In this document: piece by piece, positions 58,430 through 64,000 of the stretch
How positions within the stretch are numbered: the stretch's first letter is position 1
Layout of the letters: each line of letters opens with the position of its first letter
NCBI GenBank assembly: GCA_947184155.2
Contig: CAMXCT020006744.1
Location: forward strand, 211,857 to 275,856
Reading direction: 5' to 3'
Length of the DNA stretch: 64,000 nucleotides
From: Cladocopium goreaui
Lineage: Eukaryota > Sar > Dinophyceae > Suessiales > Symbiodiniaceae
Translations under genes and position numbers: made by a program
Notes under the pieces: model-generated
What the model saw: the letters and a program-made list of their open reading frames with translations, nothing else
Database searches by the model: none
What the model was told of the DNA's origin: nothing

Positions 58430-61400
58430 ATACAACACCTTGCTGCCCACAACAGCTGCGATAGGACTCGGCGAAGGACTTCCAGTACTCGACACGTTGG
58501 GCCTCCAATGTAGCCAGCTGCTGAGCCGTGGACAGCAGCAGTTCATCTGCAGCCGCCTGATCGGTCACGTGCTTGCGCGCACGCTCGCGATATTGCACCT
58601 CACCTTGGGCGCCAAAGACCCAGTGGATTTGGGATCACTGTGGCCTCAAAATTGGGCAACGACTACTTAAGGACAACAGAAAAAGAGAGAGAGAGAGAGG
58701 GCGGTTTGGATCGCCGGGGCCCAACCTTTGGGTAACTCGCATAGAAATAGAAAACCCAAAGATTGTATATAAATCATTCTGAATCTTGATATGGGAAATG
58801 ATGGCCAGTTCATCCCGCTTCGAAGTTTGGGTGTTCAGGTTTCAAGGTTCATCAGAGGATGCTTCACCTAGGCACTCAGCCACGAGTCCGGTGGTGCTCG
58901 TTCTTGAGCAATGGCCCGTGCAGCTTCTTCCACGCGCTCGTGATGATTTTGCCACGCTTGCTCCGCAGCTTGATGGGATTCATCCCAGAGACGGATGGCG
59001 GAAACAACCTGAATTGTTCAGGGGCTGACTGCTGGTTTGTGACCTAGTAACTGGAAGGCCAGAAAACCCTTTGATGAGGGAGTAGCTGAGTAGCACTACT
59101 GAGGGCAGGCTAACGCAGTTGCAGAATCAGAAACATAATTGCACATCCCTGGTACCAAGTTTGTTGCTCCTATCATTGCGAACAAGGTAAGATCATGTTT
59201 GATCATGCTGCATGCGTACCTGTGCCTCCGGTGGCACCACCAATGGAAATTACTCGAGGAGCTGCTGTTCTTGCCAAGGGGCTTGTGAGGACAAGTGATC
59301 AGACAAAGTTTGAAACCGCTGTATAAGGTTCTGCCCGCCCTCTGGTGCTGCGGTTGCCCAGCACCTTTGTTGTTTTAAGGGGCTGCACAAGGGATATCAA
59401 GGGATGGTTTCTCCTACAATATTTCATGGGAAGGCCTATCCCTCGTCAATTAGGCATGAGGCTGCAAGCAGTGGTACAGCACCCAGCCAAACAAAGTCCA
59501 ATCTTTTTCGAAGGAGTTACCTCTTCTGGAGGGATGACGTCAACCCAGGCTTCCCATGATATGAACGCAGTAGTTCTAAAACCCTTGTCGAATTCCCTTG
59601 TGCTCCATGCGTCTTTTGAAATGAACCCTAATAAATTTCACTGCAATCAGCTCAATCCCCAACAGAGTGACTGACAATATTGAATCCCGCAATCCCCCAG
59701 ACATATCCTCGGCAACGACCCCCTGAATAAAATTGTAGTTCAATATGCCCAACTCAACTATTGGTCAAGATTGGGGTGCCCAAACATGGATGGTCAATAC
59801 TTCAAAATTCCTGTGGGTTGGCCTCCTATTTTTCATTATTTTTCCCTCACTCCATTGGGCACTCTCAAGGGTTACCCGTTCCCTCACCAATGATGTCATT
59901 TCCATGAATACCCTATGTGTTTGAAAGCAAAATATGGGAAAATTATATGTAAGTTCTGACTGCTGTGACCAGGATTCAACACAAACTCCGCCACTCGGCG
60001 ATGTGAATCGTGTCGCCACACCCTATGCGTGTTCGCTATCGTATAAAATAACCATTTAGGAAGACTTGCGCGGGATTGGGTTGTTTAGGAAATCTTGTAA
60101 GTAGCGTCACCAAAAAATTCAGATCAACTGACAGAGTGAGCACAAATCCTTACAATTACAACGCCGCTTCATCCCCCAACTCAACCATGGGATAGGGCAC
60201 CCCCCGAAAATTGGTGTTTTTTTCCACATTTTTCCCAATATATGTTAAAGTCACACATGGGAGGTATACCGAATTGTCATGTGAAAGCCAAATCCCATAT
60301 TCATGGGTGAAATTCCAATGTTTATGTCAAGTTATCATCCTAAATCCAAATTTTGGCTGGTGAAATCACCACCCACCTACGTGGACCGTCAAAAACATGA
60401 TATTATATACCAGCCCCATTCTTCTAGATGATTTTCCAGTGTTTTCCCATAGTTTTCCTGTTAACAAAGGGACCAGGGATACCCCCCGGTAAACTAACAT
60501 AGCTATGGCAAATCACCTTCTTTTTTCATAGGCAAACAAACTAAATGGCCATATTATCCATATTCATCCATATTCAATAAGTTCAACTGCTATGTTACTA
60601 CCCATGGCCCCACGGCTAGCCCTGGCCGCTCCAAGGCACTTGGTCAACCCTTGCAGCGCGTGGCGTTCGGAGGCCACGAGCCACGCGGCCGGCGCGGCGT
60701 CGGGCTCCAGGCGCAGCGGACGCCAACGACTGTCCAACTCATCCAGCGCCTGCACCGCGGCGTTGAAGGCCACTTGGTGCCTGGGAAGTGAAGAAGATGA
60801 ACAACATCTGCCTGGTCATATTTATATATTTTTTTTACCGTAACATATGGTAATATGAATGTGATATGAATGTAATATGAATGTAATATGAATGTAATAT
60901 AAATGTAATATGAATGTAATATGAATGTAGTATGAATGTAATATGAATGTAATATAAATGTAATATGAATGTAATATGAATGTAATATGAATGTAATATG
61001 AATGTAATATAAATGTAATATGAATGTAATATGAATGTAATATGAATGTAATATGAATGTAATATGTATATATGATATATATATATATAGATGTGATGTA
61101 TGAAATGATCTTGGTATGTGTGTGTGTGTGTCCGTATAGATCTGTATGATAATGTGTATGTGTGCGTGCATGTGGGCATGTAAAGACAGAGAGATTTACA
61201 CTGATTTGCACATGTAACATTGAGAAACGATAAATCTGGGCAAATCAGAATGATTTACCAAGCTGAAATAAGGAAATGTTGGGACGATTCCCTTACTAAC
61301 CCAACCATCAACATACGGTAACGTCGTAGCGGGATCGTTATCTGGTGCTGTCTCTTTCCGAGTTTCTGTTGTACCACTTGTTGTCCGTTCGTTTGAAGTG

Positions 61401-63285
61401 TTGACCCTGAACCTTCGAGGTTGGATTTTTGAACGAGTTCTCGAAGGGGTGATGATAAGAATCCCCAACATATTCTGTTTGTCTTTGGGTGCTTTATCAG
61501 CAATATTTTAGTGTCTCTTGGTTAGTTTTCTCCCCATCTTTACATTAGTCAAGAAATGTCAAGAACCACCCAATCTCTCCATAATAACATGTACGAACGA
61601 ACATCTCATAATTTCCATGACCAACCCAGGCTGCCCTTTGCCATGGCCATGGCGGCCAAGGCGCAGCCGTTGCCTCGTTTCCACCACTGCCAGCCACGAC
61701 TTGATGGAGGTCAATGCGCTCTGAAGCTGCAGCTGCTGTCGGCAAAGTTCACCTGGCGGAACAAAGGAACAAGCCGGACATCAGTGACATCACCATGAAA
61801 ATCATTCTTGGATATTAACCCCAATAAAAATGAATTGATATATATATATAGTAATTGTACTAGGGATTGATAGGGATTGATTGAGTTTTCCATCCTTTGG
61901 AATAGTTGGAACTTGTTTTCCCCCCGCATCTAAGCGCAATCGGTCCAGTTAGGAAACTTGCAAACCAAGATGGCCTGGAAGAACCATCTCCTTTGGAACT
62001 TGTGTCCACAAGTCGTGGGATGGCCAGAACTTTGTTGAACATGTTCCCTCTGAGCAACTTCGGACGGTATCTTCCGAATGATATTCATCAGAAGCACGAC
62101 AACTCTGCCAAACAAAACACATAAAGAGTCATGACAGCGGATAAAACAATCCCCTCCCAGGCCGTTGCATAGCCCAGTAGCTGGCCTTCGGTGTATTTCC
62201 TTCGAATCGCGTGGTTTTCTCTGCGGGCTGCCTCCCATTCGGACAGGAAGAGGCAGCTTTCTCTTTCAGCCGCCTCTGCCATGGCAACCCTCCCCTCCTG
62301 CTGATGTATGTCTCCTGTGCCCACATCAATGGGGCAAACGAAATTCATCGAAAATCTATGTCTGAAGAACCAGAATGCTGACATAGTCCACTTCTGTTTT
62401 TTTTTGGGCATGCATTGCTGATGTAAATCAAGGTCATTGGCTTCTCGGTCAGCTCGTGAGCAGCTGCAATCATCCAATCATCCAACTAGGAGACTGAAAT
62501 ATCGATGTTCAGTGAATTGCCATTGACACATGTGATACCTGTGCCTGGCTGCAAGACCCGTTTTCCAATCCTTCACACTGCTGTCAGCAGGCCTAGCTGC
62601 TTTGCACCAGGCCCCGAGGAAAAACATGGGAAAAACTATACAATCATATACAATCAAAGCAACTTTGTGCTGGGTGACTTCCCTGTTTGGTCGCACTTCA
62701 TGGTACGATGAAAATATTCAAAGTTCACCTGATGCTTGTCATCGTGCAATGATACCTTGCACCGGAGGCAATGTCATGGGGGTTCCCACAAATTCGGTTC
62801 AACGGTTCAACCACCAACCTACCAAACCAGCCACCCGTGCCAAGACACACAGGGTGCGAAGGTACAATTGTAGCGCAAATCTGATGCCGTGTAGGACTGG
62901 CGCGCCTCCAAGCTATTGCCTGTGATTGGACATGTGCCACTCAGAACCACGATGACTTCAAAGAAATCCATAGCCTTGGTGAGCGGCCACTAGCTCACTT
63001 GCAGCTTCCCCCAGTCGACGATGGTGTCAACCAACCAGCCATCTCCAAGAAACTTAATCTGTATACTATGTACTTACTACAGTGTTTACATATATCATAT
63101 ATATATATTCATATATCATACATTTGCCATCAAACTGTCAAATTGCCTCAAAATAATCTCCAGCTTTGGGGCCTCAACCTATGACCCCCCCCCTCCCCCT
63201 TGTCCGCGCTTTCCGGTCCAGCAGCCTGGATTTGGTCGTGAAACTGCTGCATGTTGCGTACAGGGCCACTACCTGAGCTGAAACC
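58430..63285 (-). CDS. coiled-coil-rich protein, widely spaced exon set
   Basis: Candidate exons, in order: about 63280-63195 (MQQFHDQIQAAGPESADKGE), 63062-63000 (IKFLGDGWLVDTIVDWGKLQ, GTGAGC donor), 62600-62530 (weak), about 62320-62150 (MAEAAERESCLFLSEWEAAR), 61760-61630 (ELCRQQLQLQSALTSIKSWL), 60780-60602 (VAFNAAVQALDELDSRWRPL, after a TTCCCAG acceptor, ending at GTAGTA), 59332-59255 (NLIQRFQTLSDHLSSQAPWQ), 59005-58885 (WDESHQAAEQAWQNHHERVE) and 58602-58430 (ERARKHVTDQAAADELLLST, then AQQLATLEAQRVEYWKSFAE). Heptad-like Leu/Ala spacing and many Gln/Glu suggest a long helical structural protein. One gene is inferred from strand and similar composition. No family is recognised. Confidence 0.45.
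60843..61068. repeat. 11-bp minisatellite ATATGAATGTA, about 20 copies, in an intron
   Basis: Uninterrupted 11-bp units with ATATAAATGTA variants. Because 11 is not divisible by three and the unit lacks minus-strand stops, all three minus frames stay open and encode the same rotating peptide. Confidence 0.95.
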
Positions 63286-64000
63286 ATTGACTTCTGAAGG
63301 GCTACTCTACACGGTTTCCAATAAAGAAAAAAAAACGGTGATAGATGGATGGCTCCAAAAATGGCGAAACAAGAGTTGGTGACCCCGAAATTGTATGTGT
63401 CGTATCATTGACCTTGAATTGGTATGTTTCGTGCGAACAATGGCCACATTGGCAGGCCATTGGTATCTGATTCTCGAACTTGTGGGTCCCCCAGTGGGGC
63501 CATAGTTGTCACATCCTAAAAGTCAACGGTTTGTTTGGGGTTGCAAGCCCCCTGCTGGTAACGTAAATCTAGCCAGCTAATCGCAACTGCTGTCAAGATG
63601 CTGAGGGGGCTGGTCTCGTCTAAACAATGAACCACTTTGGTAGGCAGTGTGAGAAAAAGTTTCCCATCCTCGGTGGCGCAATGAGAGGATGCTGCACTAT
63701 GGGAATGGCAACAAGTCAATGGCTGGGTCCCCCTGAAACCCAATATGTACGACCGAAAACAATTGCGTTAGAACTTTGGAGGACCGTTTTCGCGTTAGAA
63801 CTGGTCACTTTAGGTTCCAGGCTCAATCTTGATCATCCAATGATCATCCCATCCCCTTCATAGTAAGCCCTTGCAATTCGGACCCCCAAATTCCCAGTAT
63901 ATAACTGAATAAAGATACCCATAGATACCCCCACAAAACCAACTGTTTTTCCGATTTTCTCCGGCCCACAGGGCCCACGGCTGCATCCAAGCCACCGCAA
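63286..64000. other. right edge, no gene recognised
   Basis: Frames are open on both strands at about 63520-63740 without a recognised motif. An exon of a gene reaching beyond the window could lie at the very end (about 63960-64000). Confidence 0.35.

Noticed and set aside
1-64000. Spliced-leader RNA, 5S rRNA or snRNA genes
   Set aside because: I looked for the spliced-leader core (CCGTAGCCATTTTGGCTCAA) and for usual 5S words on both strands and saw none; a covariance-model search would be needed to exclude diverged RNA genes.

Overview
The window looks like nuclear DNA of a photosynthetic dinoflagellate (Symbiodiniaceae-like or a relative); the species cannot be named from sequence alone. 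The grounds are: short exons (27-180 nt) in long introns, GT-AG and GC-AG splice sites, a head-to-tail tandem array of a plastid-targeted gene whose leader has an N-terminal signal peptide and an F-V-P motif, PPR repeats of the dinoflagellate type, abundant satellite DNA, and almost every supportable exon on one strand. There are no prokaryotic operons, and most long open frames are artefacts of tandem repeats.

Layout, left to right. 0.8-7.9 kb: degenerate-looking exons of a PPR protein (minus). 10.0-17.5 kb: four tandem copies (called D, C, B, A from left to right; A is 5'-most in transcription) of a five- or six-exon gene for a small thylakoid protein of about 143 aa, the best-supported genes here. 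18.4-34.1 kb: exon sets for three drug/metabolite-transporter (DMT/SLC35-like) proteins, a P-loop protein, an unknown membrane protein, a multi-exon gene of unknown function with a 72-bp minisatellite in an intron, and an intronless ORF of a repeated family. 35.0-38.0 kb: a Trm5/Met-10-type tRNA methyltransferase. 39.5-40.9 kb: a gene of unknown function.

41.1-46.1 kb is a block of four unrelated minisatellites (16, 78, 70-72 and 30 bp units) laid end to end. 48.9-55.1 kb is mostly further repeats (TATC, TAGTG, 94-bp, 35-bp and 386-bp units). 55.5-58.2 kb holds a broken copy of the repeated ORF family and a broken LINE endonuclease domain. 58.4-63.3 kb carries scattered exons of a coiled-coil-rich protein.

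Exon calls outside the tandem array were made by eye from frame, composition, splice-site context and remembered family motifs. Their boundaries are approximate and no transcript evidence was available.
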